64,000 bases of DNA from Trinickia diaoshuihuensis (GTDB lineage: Bacteria > Pseudomonadota > Gammaproteobacteria > Burkholderiales > Burkholderiaceae). The notes below the pieces were generated by a model. That model did no database searches. It was not told where the DNA came from and saw nothing but the letters and a program-made list of their open reading frames with translations. The stretch is from contig NZ_QUBS01000024.1 of assembly GCF_003390925.1 (NCBI RefSeq), positions 1 through 64,000 of the forward strand, read 5' to 3'. The position numbers and the translations under genes were made by a program. Shown one piece after another: positions 9,363-18,126 of this stretch (its first letter is position 1; each line of letters begins with the position of its first letter).

Positions 9363-10355
9363 ATGACCCCCGATCTGCGCCAATTGCGCTACTTCGTCGC
9401 CGTCGCCGAGGAGCGCCACTTCGGACGCGCGGCGCGCAGGCTGTCGATGACGCAGCCGCCGCTGTCACAGGCGATCCGCGCGCTCGAGGACGCGCTCGGG
9501 GTCGAATTGTTCGCGCGCACGAAGCGCACGGTCGAGCTGACCGCGGTGGGCGCCGACCTGCTGCCGGAGGTGCGCAAGTTGCTTGCCGCGGCCGAGACGC
9601 TGCGCCCGCTCGCCCAGAGCCTGGCGCGCGGCGAGGCCGGGGCGCTGGCGCTCGCGTTCGTTTCGACGGCCGATTACGGCTTGCTGCCGCAACTCCTACG
9701 CGAGTTCGCGGTCCGTCATCCGCGCGTGCGGTTGAACTTGACGGAGGCGACGAGCGACGTGCAGGTCGAGGAACTCGTCGCGGGCCGCATCGATGCCGGT
9801 CTCATCATTGCCCCGCTGCCGCCGCGCCACGCGGCCGCGTTGACCTATCTGCCCGTCATGCGCGAGCCGCTCGTGGCGGCGCTGCCCGCGTCCAGCGTGC
9901 GTCATCGCGGCCGCGGCGAGCCGCCCGATTGGGCCGACGAGCCCGTTTCGCTTGCCGATCTCGGACAATTGCCGCTCGTGATCTTCCCGCGCCGTTTGGC
10001 GCCGGGCTTTTATGACATCATTACGGGCTGCTACGGCGCGGCCGGGCTCACGCCGCGCATCGGCCAAGAAGCTATTCAGATGCAGACGATCGTGAGCCTC
10101 GTGTCGGCCGGGATGGGCGTCGCGCTGGTGCCGCAATCGTTACGTAATCTGCGGCGTACCGGGGTGGTCTACCGGCCGCTGGCCGAGCGGGCGCCGCTCG
10201 TCGAGACTGGCCTCGTCTGGCGGACGGCCGACGTGAGCCCGGTGCTGGCCGGTTTTATCGATATCGTGCGCGCGGTGCAAGGGCACGGCGTGCCGCGAGC
10301 GGGTGCCGCGCGCCGGCCGGCGCGAGCGAAGGATACGCGCGAACACGGTGCGTAA
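9363..10355 (+). CDS. LysR-family transcriptional regulator
   Basis: The protein has 330 residues and the classic LysR layout: an N-terminal winged helix-turn-helix ([27 protein letters not shown] through [19 protein letters not shown]) and a C-terminal effector domain starting near residue 95 ([18 protein letters not shown]). The DNA-binding part is closest in feel to the BenM/CatR/HcaR-like subgroup, with [11 protein letters not shown] and SQPPLSQ-type residues, here TQPPLSQ. It is transcribed away from ilvD, the usual arrangement for a LysR regulator and its target. The effector is unknown. The last roughly 30 residues are Arg/Ala-rich and unlikely to be part of the fold. Confidence 0.92.
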   Translation: MTPDLRQLRYFVAVAEERHFGRAARRLSMTQPPLSQAIRALEDALGVELFARTKRTVELTAVGADLLPEVRKLLAAAETLRPLAQSLARGEAGALALAFVSTADYGLLPQLLREFAVRHPRVRLNLTEATSDVQVEELVAGRIDAGLIIAPLPPRHAAALTYLPVMREPLVAALPASSVRHRGRGEPPDWADEPVSLADLGQLPLVIFPRRLAPGFYDIITGCYGAAGLTPRIGQEAIQMQTIVSLVSAGMGVALVPQSLRNLRRTGVVYRPLAERAPLVETGLVWRTADVSPVLAGFIDIVRAVQGHGVPRAGAARRPARAKDTREHGA

Positions 10356-10426
10356 AGCGATGCTTAAACGCGATGCCTAAGCGCGGCGCATGCGCCGCCT
10401 CACTTTTCAATGCCGAAAGCCATACG

Positions 10427-11329
10427 ATGCTGATTCATCCAAATTTCGATCCCATTGCGATTCATGCCGGTCCGCTTGCGGTGCGCTGGTACGGCCTCAT
10501 GTACCTCGTCGGATTCGTGCTGGCGATCGTCGTCGCGCGGCTGCGTTTGCGTCTGCCGCACGTGGCGGCCCAGGGCTGGACGACCAAGGACATCGACGAC
10601 ATCCTGTTCTACGGCGTGCTCGGTACGATTCTGGGCGGGCGGCTCGGTTACGTTCTGTTTTACAAAGCCGATTACTACTTCGCGCATCCGCTCGATGTCT
10701 TCAAGGTCTGGCAAGGCGGCATGTCGTTTCACGGCGGCTTTCTCGGCGTCACGCTGGCGATGGTGCTGTTCGCCTATCAACGGGGACGCACCTGGCTGCA
10801 GGTGACCGATTTCGTGGCGCCCATGGTGCCCACGGGCCTCGCGGCGGGCCGCTTGGGCAACTTCATCAACGGCGAACTGTGGGGCCGCGTGACGAGTCCC
10901 GATGCGCCGTGGGCCATGCTGTTCCAGAACGCATCGGCCGACGATGCGCTTTGGCTCACGCGCCATCCGCAACTGGCGGCGCAGTGGCATCTGGCCGACG
11001 TGTTCGCGAAGTACCACATGTTGCCGCGTCATCCGTCCGAACTCTATGAGATCGCGCTCGAAGGGGTGACGCTCTTTTTCGTATTGTGGTTCTTCACGCG
11101 CAAGCCGCGGCCGGTCGGGGCGGCTTCCGCCGTGTTTCTGATCGGCTATGGGCTGGCCCGCTTCATCGTGGAATTCGCGCGCGAGCCGGACGATTTCCTG
11201 GGGCTGCTCGCGCTGGGATTCTCGATGGGGCAGTGGCTTTCGCTGCCGATGATCGTCGCGGGCATCGCGATGCTCGTGTGGTCGTATCGGCGCGGCCGTC
11301 CGGCGCCCGCGGGCGCCGCATCGAGCTGA
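10427..11329 (+). CDS. lgt: Prolipoprotein diacylglyceryl transferase
   Basis: Lgt transfers diacylglycerol from phosphatidylglycerol to the lipobox cysteine of prolipoproteins, the first step of lipoprotein maturation in the inner membrane. The protein has 300 residues from ATG at 10427 ([23 protein letters not shown]). The family signature is visible as [14 protein letters not shown], along with GGMSFHGGF and RHPSELYE, and about seven membrane helices. The longer frame from 10373 adds 18 residues without family resemblance. Putative lipoprotein clients in this window are the OmpA-like and SodC-like products. Confidence 0.96.
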   Translation: MLIHPNFDPIAIHAGPLAVRWYGLMYLVGFVLAIVVARLRLRLPHVAAQGWTTKDIDDILFYGVLGTILGGRLGYVLFYKADYYFAHPLDVFKVWQGGMSFHGGFLGVTLAMVLFAYQRGRTWLQVTDFVAPMVPTGLAAGRLGNFINGELWGRVTSPDAPWAMLFQNASADDALWLTRHPQLAAQWHLADVFAKYHMLPRHPSELYEIALEGVTLFFVLWFFTRKPRPVGAASAVFLIGYGLARFIVEFAREPDDFLGLLALGFSMGQWLSLPMIVAGIAMLVWSYRRGRPAPAGAASS

Positions 11330-11338
11330 CGTTCACCG

Positions 11339-11367
11339 GATCGCGCGGCCAGCTCGGCCGTGCGATC
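11339..11367. terminator. Hairpin between convergent lgt and SIMPL genes
   Basis: GATCGCGCGGCC (11339-11350) pairs with GGCCGTGCGATC (11356-11367), 12 pairs including one G-T, with loop AGCTC. It starts 10 bases after the lgt stop. No T tract follows on either strand, so it may act as a 3' end stabiliser or a weak terminator rather than a strong intrinsic terminator. Confidence 0.4.
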
Positions 11368-11429
11368 GCTTAAGCGTTTCAGGAAGGCGCGACGACGGTC
11401 ATCGCCGCCATCGTTGCCGATCGTTGCAA

Positions 11430-12149
11430 CTACCGCGTCATCTGCACCGAGCCGGACACGTTCACGGTCACTGTGGACGTGCCCCCTTCCACCGGCACTG
11501 GCGCGGCGGCTTTGGCCTCGGCTGCCATCGCGCGCATCGCGAACATCGGGCGCGGCTGCGAGCCGCTATTGCTGTTCACGTCCACTTCGCGAATCGTGAA
11601 GCCCCCATAACCGAACGCCTTCGCGGCCGTCTGCGCTTGCTCCCGGAAGTTTTGAATGGCCTGGCCGGCTAGGCCTTGCGCCACGGTGCGCTGTGCCTCG
11701 GGCGACAGCGAGAACGTCACGTTGCCCACCTGCATGACAGACGCCAGCTTGCCCGCGAGCTTTGAGGCCGCGCCGAAATCGTGCGACTTCAGAACGATCT
11801 CCGTGCGGCCGCGCCATGCGGAAATCCGTCCGTCGCGATCGGTCATCGGGTAAATCGAGAAGGTCCCCGTGCGCGCCTGTACCTCGCTCACGCCTTTGGC
11901 TTGCGCAAGCGCGGTCTCGGCATGCGAATTGAGCGCGTTCGTCAGCGACGACGGATCCGCCGCCTCCTGTTCGTAGAACAGCGTGATTTCAACGGTGTCT
12001 TGCGCGACTTCCCGGCTTGCTTGCGCCGAGAGCGAGAGTACGCCCGAGGGCGGCTGTTGCGTGACGACGGTATCCGCACTCGAGCCTCGCGCAGCCAGCG
12101 CGAGCGGCAAGGCGGCCGCGAAAGAAAGCGCGGCGATTGTTTTTCTCAT
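11430..12149 (-). CDS. SIMPL-domain (DUF541) periplasmic protein
   Basis: The protein has 239 residues. Residues 1-25 form a signal peptide (MRKTIAALSFAAALPLALAARGSSA) and the rest is one SIMPL/DUF541 domain. The domain is recognisable from GVLSLSAQASREVAQDTVEITLFYEQEA, the FSIYPMTD segment, the GRTEIVLKSHDF strand and the C-terminal STVTVNVSGSVQM. Family members (E. coli YggE) are periplasmic or outer-membrane associated and have been tied to oxidative-stress tolerance, but no enzymatic activity is established. It converges on lgt and lies 78 bases downstream of the EVE gene on the same strand. Confidence 0.88.
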   Translation of the reverse strand: MRKTIAALSFAAALPLALAARGSSADTVVTQQPPSGVLSLSAQASREVAQDTVEITLFYEQEAADPSSLTNALNSHAETALAQAKGVSEVQARTGTFSIYPMTDRDGRISAWRGRTEIVLKSHDFGAASKLAGKLASVMQVGNVTFSLSPEAQRTVAQGLAGQAIQNFREQAQTAAKAFGYGGFTIREVDVNSNSGSQPRPMFAMRAMAAEAKAAAPVPVEGGTSTVTVNVSGSVQMTR

Positions 12150-12227
12150 TGATTGGGCTCCACTTCATGACATGGCGTTGGGACCGGGACCATGCAAACC
12201 CGGGTAGGGCGCCTGCCTCGCCGCGCG

Positions 12228-12686
12228 CTACGCCAACCGCTCGGTGATGAAACGCCATTCGTCCTCGGTCACGGGTGTGATCGACAACCGGTTGCCCTTG
12301 GCGAGGACGCGCATACCGGCAAGCTCCGGGTAGGCGCGCAATTGCGCTAGCGGCACCAACGGCGTTTTCTTCACGAAGCGTACGTCCACGAGCATCCAGC
12401 GCGGCGTTTCGCGCGTCGATTTGGCATCGTAGTACGCACTCTTGGGGTCGAATTGCGTGGGATCGGGATAGGCGCCCGACACGACTTCGGCAATGCCGGC
12501 GATGCCAGGTTCCGCACAGCTCGAATGATAGAAGAGCACGCCGTCGCCGATTCCCATCATGTCGCGCATGAAGTTACGCGCCTGATAGTTGCGCACACCG
12601 GTCCAGGGCAGCGTGCGGTTCGGGGCCGCGTAGAGGTCGTCGATGCTTGCTTCGTCCGGTTCGGACTTCATGAGCCAGTAGCGCAT
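12228..12686 (-). CDS. EVE-domain protein
   Basis: The protein has 152 residues and one EVE domain, the PUA-like fold that recognises modified bases. The start MRYWLMKSEPDEASIDDL, the central WTGVRNYQARNFMRDMMGIGDGVLFYHSS and the aromatic cage region are typical. EVE proteins are thought to bind modified nucleic acid, and in some genomes they are linked to defence or to RNA modification. Here the context is housekeeping: it lies directly downstream of the 6S RNA terminator and the zapA pair. Many betaproteobacteria seem to keep this order, so I would not read it as a defence gene. The ligand is unknown. Confidence 0.92.
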   Translation of the reverse strand: MRYWLMKSEPDEASIDDLYAAPNRTLPWTGVRNYQARNFMRDMMGIGDGVLFYHSSCAEPGIAGIAEVVSGAYPDPTQFDPKSAYYDAKSTRETPRWMLVDVRFVKKTPLVPLAQLRAYPELAGMRVLAKGNRLSITPVTEDEWRFITERLA

Positions 12687-12729
12687 AGGCGAATCGAGTC
12701 AGTCGAGCGAATCGAAAGGGGCGGGCCAC

Positions 12730-12762
12730 AAATGAAAACGGCATCGGTAGCACCGATGCCGT
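12730..12762 (-). terminator. Intrinsic terminator of 6S RNA
   Basis: On the minus strand ACGGCATCGGT and ACCGATGCCGT form an 11-pair stem with loop GCT, immediately followed by TTTTCATTT. It lies just beyond the closing stem of the 6S RNA and 52 bases before the EVE gene start, so the EVE gene probably has its own promoter or relies on read-through. Confidence 0.85.
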
Positions 12763-12765
12763 CGA

Positions 12766-12952
12766 ATAAAGTCCCCGCCTTAGCCGCTAGGCCGGCATCC
12801 TGAACCTGAGGTTCAGAATTGGTCGCAGTTAGCAGCACTTCGGGTACATCAGACAGAGTGACGCGCACACCCGTGCTACAAATTTCCGCAACCGTGCACA
12901 TGGCATTGGTTCAAGGAATCTATGACCTTGGCGAACCAGGCAGGGAAGCCGT
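12766..12952 (-). ncRNA. ssrS: 6S RNA
   Basis: 6S RNA mimics an open promoter and sequesters the sigma70 holoenzyme in stationary phase. The 300-base space between zapA and the EVE gene holds no convincing protein gene. On the minus strand its ends pair: TCCCTGCCT (from 12946) with AGGCGGGGA (to 12772), nine pairs. The 3' half contains CTGAACCTCAGGTTCAGG then CCGGCCTAGCGGC, which parallels the E. coli 6S segment TTGAACCAAGGGTTCAAGG. The 5' half has CCTTGAACCAATGCC. Position just downstream of zapA on the same strand is a typical location. Length is about 185; the exact 5' end is inferred. Confidence 0.85.
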
Positions 12953-12987
12953 AAAACCTTTTATTGAAACCGTGGAACTGCCGCTCG

Positions 12988-13302
12988 TTACAGCGCCTCG
13001 TGTTGATCGAGCACCGCACCGAGTTTTTCGTTCATTTGCCGCATTGTACGCCGGATTTCTTCCGCGGGAAACGCCTCTCCGTGACGCACGCTTTGTTGCA
13101 GCTTCAAGAGCTCCGATGCGAGCGAGAGCGCGGCCATCACGGCGATCCGATCGGTGCCCCGTACGTTGCTCGCGTTGCGGATTTTCGTCATCTCGGCATC
13201 GACGCGCGCCACCGCTTCGAGCAGTGCGGCTTCCGTTTCGGGCGAGCACGCCAGGCGGTAGCTTTGTCCGAGTATCGTAGCTTCGATTTGTTTCGTCGTC
13301 AT
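12988..13302 (-). CDS. zapA: Cell division protein ZapA
   Basis: ZapA bundles and cross-links FtsZ filaments at the division ring. The protein has 104 residues, the usual length. It begins MTTKQIEATILGQSYRLACSPETEAALLEAV (globular part) and ends in a helix suited to coiled-coil tetramer formation (LSLASELLKLQQSV onward). It overlaps the upstream ZapB-like gene by four bases (ATGA), so the two are co-translated. 6S RNA follows on the same strand about 35 bases after the stop. Confidence 0.94.
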   Translation of the reverse strand: MTTKQIEATILGQSYRLACSPETEAALLEAVARVDAEMTKIRNASNVRGTDRIAVMAALSLASELLKLQQSVRHGEAFPAEEIRRTMRQMNEKLGAVLDQHEAL

Positions 13303-13649
13303 GCATCTTCTCCGTGCTGCACGGCGCCGGGTTCGACCTTCTCTTGCTGCGAAGCGAGCAGATCGAGTTGGCTGTCGGAATCGTACGGGCCTTTGCCGCG
13401 CGGCAGTTTCTCGAGAATCGCATTCAGGCGCACCTGCGCGTCGTCGATCTTCGCCACGAGCGCGTCGCGCTCCGCTTGCAGCGCGTTACGCGCTTCACGC
13501 AACTGTGCGAGCTCGGCCTGGGCCGTTTCATTTTCTTGACGCAATTGCGCGAGCTGTTCCTCGAGCGCGTGGCGTGCCTGCTGCTGGCGTTCGTTGACCG
13601 CGATCAGCCGGCCGATATTCTGTGAGAGGGATTCGAGTTCGTTGAGCAT
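13299..13649 (-). CDS. ZapB-like coiled-coil protein encoded with zapA
   Basis: The protein has 116 residues and is almost all heptad-patterned helix over residues 1-85 (LNELESLSQNIGRLIAVNERQQQARHALEE, then QLRQENETAQAELAQLREARNALQAERDALVAKI). The segment RLNAILEKLPRG ends the coil and a disordered acidic tail follows. Short coiled coils of this type sit upstream of zapA in many gamma- and betaproteobacteria and are annotated as ZapB-like or TIGR02449 proteins; a role in the Z ring is inferred from that context. The stop overlaps the zapA start. Identity with true ZapB is not certain. Confidence 0.75.
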   Translation of the reverse strand: MLNELESLSQNIGRLIAVNERQQQARHALEEQLAQLRQENETAQAELAQLREARNALQAERDALVAKIDDAQVRLNAILEKLPRGKGPYDSDSQLDLLASQQEKVEPGAVQHGEDA

Positions 13650-13810
13650 CTGCTGCGTCCTCTAAAGACCCCGCATTTTAGCGCTAAATAGCCGCAGTTC
13701 CGATCGTTCTCTCGTATCCAGACGTAACCGTGCTGCGTTTTCTTCTCGATCGCGCGTTTTAGCACGATGTTTGCAGGGTTTTTTTGACTCTCCGGCCGCG
13801 GGTGCGTTTC

Positions 13811-13839
13811 TTGACGCTCTCGCAACCCGCTCCTACACT
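13811..13839 (+). promoter_or_regulatory. Sigma70-like promoter for the cobalamin leader
   Basis: TTGACG at 13811 and TACACT at 13834 are separated by exactly 17 bases, a good -35/-10 pair. Transcription from it would begin around 13846, immediately before the first conserved base of the cobalamin riboswitch. The position is therefore coherent with an untranslated leader of about 295 bases ahead of btuB. Confidence 0.7.
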
Positions 13840-13845
13840 GGCGGC

Positions 13846-14056
13846 ACTTTGGTGCTCGCGCGCAGGTCTCACTCGCGCGCGGTTAAACGGGAAACAGGGA
13901 GCGAAGTCCGCCCGGACGAGCCAACCTGTGCTGCCCCCCGCCAACGGTAAGCGACTTGCGAGATAGGCGAATGCCTGTCGCGCACCCGCTCCATGGCCAC
14001 TGCGCGTCCGCGCGGGAAGGCGGAGGCGGTTCGTCGTCAGCCCGGATACCGGCCAA
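13846..14056 (+). promoter_or_regulatory. Cobalamin (adenosylcobalamin) riboswitch
   Basis: Conserved elements of the cobalamin aptamer appear in order: TGGTGCTCGC at the 5' side, TTAAACGGGAAACAGGG (13883 region), CTGTGCTGCCCCCCGCCAACGG (13924-13945 region) with GGTAAGCG, GGCCACTG at about 13995, GGGAAGGCG at about 14014, and the closing B12 box GTCAGCCCGGATACCGGCC at 14036-14054. The first helix pairs the GC-rich arms either side of CAGGTCTCAC. It precedes btuB in the sense direction. Ligand binding is expected to switch off btuB, and perhaps the genes behind it, when cobalamin is plentiful. Confidence 0.95.
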
Positions 14057-14140
14057 AGGGGGAGCGCGATACGAAGCGCTCGATGACGGCGCGGTCTGCG
14101 GGGAGAGAGCCGCGCGCCGGCCCCACGGGAACACCATAAG
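14057..14140 (+). promoter_or_regulatory. Expression platform of the cobalamin riboswitch
   Basis: GGCGCGG at 14088 can pair with CCGCGCGCC at 14110-14118, enclosing a purine-rich loop GGGGAGAGAG. There is no T tract, so a transcription terminator is unlikely. The platform probably controls ribosome access to the btuB start at 14141 (weak GGGAAC upstream). This is inferred from composition; no alternative fold was computed. Confidence 0.45.
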
Positions 14141-16021
14141 ATGTCCACGCCTACTGTCCGCGCGGCGCTCGTTGCGTTCGCGGCTTCGCCGTTCGTCGCG
14201 CTCGCGCAAACGGCATCCGCTCCTTGCGATGCATCGCTCGACCCCTCGGGATCTTGCCGCTCGCTCGAACCGATCGTCGTGACCGCGCAGCGCGGCCCGC
14301 AGCCGCTCTCCGAAGCCATCGCGCAAACGACACGCTTCTCGCGGCAAGACGTCGCCGATTCGACGGCCACCGATCTCCCCGGTTTGCTGTCGCAGGCGCC
14401 GGGTGTGCAGATTGTGCGCAACGGGCCGCCCGGGTCGAACGTGACGATGTTTTTGCGTGGGGGCTCGGGCCCGCAGTCGCTCGTGCTGATCGACGGCGTA
14501 CGCGTCGATTCGGTCAGCCTGGGCCAGAGCCAGCTCGGGCAGATTCCGTTATCGGCGGTGGACCACGTCGAGGTGGTGAACGGCGACGTCTCGGCGCTCT
14601 ACGGCTCGGGCGCGATGGGCGGCGTCGTGCAAGTGTTTACGAAGCAAGGCGGCGATCATCCGCCGCGTTTCGATTTCTCGCTCGGCTACGGCAGCTATCA
14701 CACGCAGACGCAGCAAGCCGGTGTGAACGGCGCGCTCGATAAGGACGGCAAGACTACATTGAGCGTGCACGTCGCCCGTTCCAAGGACGACGGTTTTTCG
14801 GCGATCGACCCGGCGCTTGCGCCGAATGCGAATCCGGGCGCCGACGGGTATTTGAACGAGAGCGTGTCGGCCACGCTGCGTCATACGTTCGAGCACGGCT
14901 GGGACGCGGGCGCGCGCTACTTCCAGTCGAACGGGAAAAACTCGTTCGACAACGCCTATGGCCTGCCGACCGACGTCAACTATCTCTACAGCATGGTCCG
15001 CGTGGCTTCCGTATTCGCGAACGGCAAGCTGACCGATTGGTGGACCACGCACTTCACCGCGGGGCTCGGCGACGATCGCGCGGTGGACAAAACGAACGGC
15101 GTCTACAACAACCGTTTCGATACCGACAATCGGCAATTCAGTTGGCAGAACGATTTCAAGCTTACGCCGCGGCAAAAGCTCCAAGCCGGCTACGAGCGGC
15201 TCGATCAAAGCCTGCGATCGGATATGGTCAGCGCGCCCGATCGGCACGTAAATTCGGTGTTTGCCGGATACACCGCCCGTTTCGGCGCCAATCAAATCCA
15301 AGCGAACGTGCGGCGCGATCAGTATTCGGATTTCGGCGGCGCCAACACGTACTATCTCGGTTATGGGCTCGATTTCACCGAGCATTGGAAGGCTACCGCG
15401 AGTTATTCGAGCGCGTTTCGCGCGCCGAGCTTCGACGACCTTTATTTTCCGGGCAGCGGCAATCTGTCGATTCGGCCGGAGCGAAGCCACTCGGTGGAGG
15501 CGGCGCTGCAATACGCTTCGGATTCGCTCGGCGTCGTGCGGCTGACGGCGTTTCAGACGCACTACACCGATCTGATCAACTACGTGCCGACGCAGGGCGG
15601 AATGTTTTATCTCGCGGAAAACGTCGGCCGAGCGAAGGTGCAAGGGCTCGAAGGCTCCTTTAGCGGGCGCGTGGGCAAAACGGACGTGCGCGCCGCGCTG
15701 ACGGTGCAAAATCCTGTCGACGAGATTGCCGATACCGACCTCACTCGCCGCGCCAGGCACTTCGCGTCCCTTTCCGCCAACCGCTCGTTCGGCGCGTGGC
15801 GGGCCGGCGGGGAATGGATCGTCAGCGGGCCGCGCAACGATAGCGGCACCCCGCTGGGCGGATTCGGTATCGTGAACCTATCGGCGCGTTACGACATCAG
15901 CAAGGCTTGGTACGTCAGCGCCCATATCGACAACTTGTTCGACAAGCACTATGAACTCGCCTATACCTACAACACGTCGCGTCGCGGCGCCTTTGTCACG
16001 ATCGGCTGGCAGCAGCAGTGA
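14141..16021 (+). CDS. btuB: TonB-dependent cobalamin receptor BtuB
   Basis: This outer-membrane receptor imports corrinoids using TonB energy. The protein has 626 residues. A signal peptide covers about 1-25 (ending LAQTASA), and a TonB box-like segment EPIVVTAQR follows at about 45-53. The plug domain (GLLSQAPGVQIVRNGPPGSNVTMFLRGG, then VEVVNGDVSALYGSGAMGGVVQVFTK) leads into a 22-strand barrel ending in GWQQQ. The upstream cobalamin riboswitch and downstream btuC/btuD fix the substrate better than the protein alone. Regulation by that riboswitch is expected. Confidence 0.95.
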   Translation: MSTPTVRAALVAFAASPFVALAQTASAPCDASLDPSGSCRSLEPIVVTAQRGPQPLSEAIAQTTRFSRQDVADSTATDLPGLLSQAPGVQIVRNGPPGSNVTMFLRGGSGPQSLVLIDGVRVDSVSLGQSQLGQIPLSAVDHVEVVNGDVSALYGSGAMGGVVQVFTKQGGDHPPRFDFSLGYGSYHTQTQQAGVNGALDKDGKTTLSVHVARSKDDGFSAIDPALAPNANPGADGYLNESVSATLRHTFEHGWDAGARYFQSNGKNSFDNAYGLPTDVNYLYSMVRVASVFANGKLTDWWTTHFTAGLGDDRAVDKTNGVYNNRFDTDNRQFSWQNDFKLTPRQKLQAGYERLDQSLRSDMVSAPDRHVNSVFAGYTARFGANQIQANVRRDQYSDFGGANTYYLGYGLDFTEHWKATASYSSAFRAPSFDDLYFPGSGNLSIRPERSHSVEAALQYASDSLGVVRLTAFQTHYTDLINYVPTQGGMFYLAENVGRAKVQGLEGSFSGRVGKTDVRAALTVQNPVDEIADTDLTRRARHFASLSANRSFGAWRAGGEWIVSGPRNDSGTPLGGFGIVNLSARYDISKAWYVSAHIDNLFDKHYELAYTYNTSRRGAFVTIGWQQQ

Positions 16022-16063
16022 AATGCGGGGCGGTTCGGATCGCTTCGCCTATCGGTCGCGCCG

Positions 16064-17131
16064 ATGCCAAGCCGCGAGCGCGCGGCGATGAACCTATCGG
16101 CCTCGCGCGCGCATGCAGTGATGACGGCTAGGCGGGCCGCGCTCGTATGGATCGTCCTCGCGTTGGCCGCGCTCGTCGTATTCACGGCCGCGCTGATGCT
16201 CGGCAGCGTCCCCGTGCCGCCCGCTCGCGCCTTGCTTGCGTTGGTGCATTGGCCCACGCACGACGGCGCGGGCCCCGACCTTGCCGGCGAAATCGTGCGC
16301 ACGCTGCGCCTGCCGCGCGCCCTCGCGGGGTTCGGGTGCGGGGCGTTGCTCGCCCTTGCCGGCGCGCTGCTGCAGGTGCTGCTACGCAACCCGCTGGCCG
16401 AGCCTTATGTGCTCGGCGTCTCGGGCGGTGCGGCCGCGTTCGCGGTGGCGGCGCTCCTCGCCGGCGGAGCGTGGTGGCTCGTCGATCTCGCCTCGTTCGG
16501 CGGCGCCGTGCTGTCGGTCGCGCTCGTATTGGGTCTCGCGCGCCGCGAGTTTTGGCGCGGCGAGCCGCAAGAAGCGTCGCCTCGGCTGCTGCTGACGGGT
16601 GTCGTCGTCGCGACGGGGTGGGGCGCTCTGATCACGCTTCTCATCGCGCTGGCGCCCGACGACCGGTTGCGCGGCATCGTGTTTTGGCTGACCGGCGATT
16701 TGAACGGCGCGGCCAATCCTAGCTGGGCGCTCGCCGCCCTCGTACTCGCGCTCGCGGTGTGCTTGCCCGTCGCGCCGCAACTGAACGTGCTGTTGCGCGG
16801 CGATGCGCTGGCCGCATCGCTCGGCGTCCCCGCGACGCGGCTGCGGCTGCGTATTTATCTCGTGGCCTCGCTCGCCGCCGCCGCCAGCGTCACGACGGCA
16901 GGCACGATCGGTTTCGTCGGCCTCGTGGTGCCGCATGCGTTGCGGCTCGTGCTCGGCAACGACCAGCGCATGCTCGTCCCGGCCAGCGCGCTGGCCGGCG
17001 GCGTGGCGGTTATGAGCGCAGATCTCGCCGCGCGCACGGTCATCGCGCCGGCGCAATTGCCGGTCGGCGTCGTGACCGCGCTCGTGGGCGTTCCCGTCTT
17101 TCTGTGGATGCTCGGTTCCGTCCGTCGATGA
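16064..17131 (+). CDS. btuC: Cobalamin ABC transporter permease (FecCD family)
   Basis: This is the inner-membrane permease of a B12-type ABC importer. The protein has 355 residues and about ten helices. Family segments include LRLPRALAGFGCGALLALAGALLQVLLRNPLAEPYVLGVSGGAA and GTIGFVGLVVPHALRLVLG. The start is uncertain: ATG codons at 16064, 16088 and 16121 all lack a strong ribosome site, and the first helix begins after the third, so the protein may be up to 19 residues shorter. The btuD start overlaps the stop (ATGA). Confidence 0.92.
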   Translation: MPSRERAAMNLSASRAHAVMTARRAALVWIVLALAALVVFTAALMLGSVPVPPARALLALVHWPTHDGAGPDLAGEIVRTLRLPRALAGFGCGALLALAGALLQVLLRNPLAEPYVLGVSGGAAAFAVAALLAGGAWWLVDLASFGGAVLSVALVLGLARREFWRGEPQEASPRLLLTGVVVATGWGALITLLIALAPDDRLRGIVFWLTGDLNGAANPSWALAALVLALAVCLPVAPQLNVLLRGDALAASLGVPATRLRLRIYLVASLAAAASVTTAGTIGFVGLVVPHALRLVLGNDQRMLVPASALAGGVAVMSADLAARTVIAPAQLPVGVVTALVGVPVFLWMLGSVRR

Positions 17132-17943
17132 AATCGCTGACCCCGATCGATCCCGAACGCCGTCCCGCGTCCCTTGGGGCGCAGCATTTGACGTTGCGCG
17201 CCGGCTCGCGCACGCTGCTCGAGGACTTCACGCACACGTTCTATCCCGGCGAGATCTGGTGCATCGCCGGGCCGAACGGCGCGGGCAAGACCACGTTGCT
17301 GACGACGCTCGCCGGCCTGGCGCGGCCGGCCGGCGGCCGCGTGGCAGTAGACGGCGAGGACATCGAGGCATGGCCCGCCGCGGCGCTCGCGCGGCGGCGC
17401 GCATTGATGCCGCAGACGTCGCACGATGCGTTCGGCGCGAGCGTGCTCGACATCGTCTTGCTCAATCGTTTTCCGCATTTGACGGGCTGGGGATGGGAGG
17501 GGCCGGCCGACCGGGCGGCCGCGCTCGCGGCGCTGGCGCGCGTCGGGCTCGATGCGTTTGCCTCGCGCAACGTCCTATCGCTCTCGGGGGGAGAGCGCCA
17601 GCGCGTTGCGCTCGCCGCGGCGCTGTGCCAGGATGCGCCGCTGCTGCTGCTGGACGAGCCGCTCGCATTTCTCGATTGGCATCACCAGATCGAGTGCATG
17701 AACGCGCTGGTGCAATGGTCTCGGGCGTTGCCGCGTACGATCGTGTTTTCGTGCCACGACTTGAATCTCGCCCGGCGTTTCGCGACCCATGCGCTGTTGC
17801 TCGACGGCAACGGCAACGCGTATCCCGGCGCCGCGCGCGAAGTACTCGCGCCGGCGCTCGCGAGCCGTGTCTTCGGTTATCCGATGGTGCTGATCGAGCA
17901 GGGCGGCTACGAGGCGCTGGTGCCCGCGTTGCCCGCTCAGTGA
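17128..17943 (+). CDS. btuD: Cobalamin ABC transporter ATP-binding protein
   Basis: This is the ATPase of the B12 importer. The protein has 271 residues from ATG at 17128, which overlaps the permease stop by four bases. Walker A is GPNGAGKTT at about residues 49-57, the signature LSGGERQRVALA lies near 153, Walker B is LLLLDEPLAFLD, and the switch histidine is in FSCHDLNLARR. An open frame extends far upstream in the same phase, but that part lies inside btuC and is not coding. The class matches FecE/BtuD ATPases that serve metal-chelate permeases. Confidence 0.94.
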   Translation: MKSLTPIDPERRPASLGAQHLTLRAGSRTLLEDFTHTFYPGEIWCIAGPNGAGKTTLLTTLAGLARPAGGRVAVDGEDIEAWPAAALARRRALMPQTSHDAFGASVLDIVLLNRFPHLTGWGWEGPADRAAALAALARVGLDAFASRNVLSLSGGERQRVALAAALCQDAPLLLLDEPLAFLDWHHQIECMNALVQWSRALPRTIVFSCHDLNLARRFATHALLLDGNGNAYPGAAREVLAPALASRVFGYPMVLIEQGGYEALVPALPAQ

Positions 17944-18126
17944 TCCCGGCGGCGCGCGGCGTGCCAGATAGTGACTCCGCCACAGCCGGCCGGGCCGCGT
18001 GGCGGTTTTACCGAATTGTGGTCAACCCGTGCATGCGAGTATGGTGAGTCCTTCGCTGAGCGCGATCAGGCCTTTTATGCGAGAGTCTCGCCGGCCTCGC
18101 AATCAGCTTCGATATTTGAACCGAGT

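Noticed and set aside
12228-12686. EVE-domain protein as a phage-defence gene
   Set aside because: EVE proteins can be linked to defence, but here it sits beside 6S RNA and zapA with no restriction or toxin gene, so a housekeeping role is more likely.
12668-12901. 77-residue open frame on the minus strand over the zapA/EVE spacer
   Set aside because: It lies inside the 6S RNA and its terminator, has no ribosome site, and its residues follow the RNA's conserved segments rather than a protein pattern.
16759-17127. Upstream extension of the btuD frame
   Set aside because: It is the alternate frame of btuC; the P-loop ATPase starts at 17128, overlapping the permease stop.
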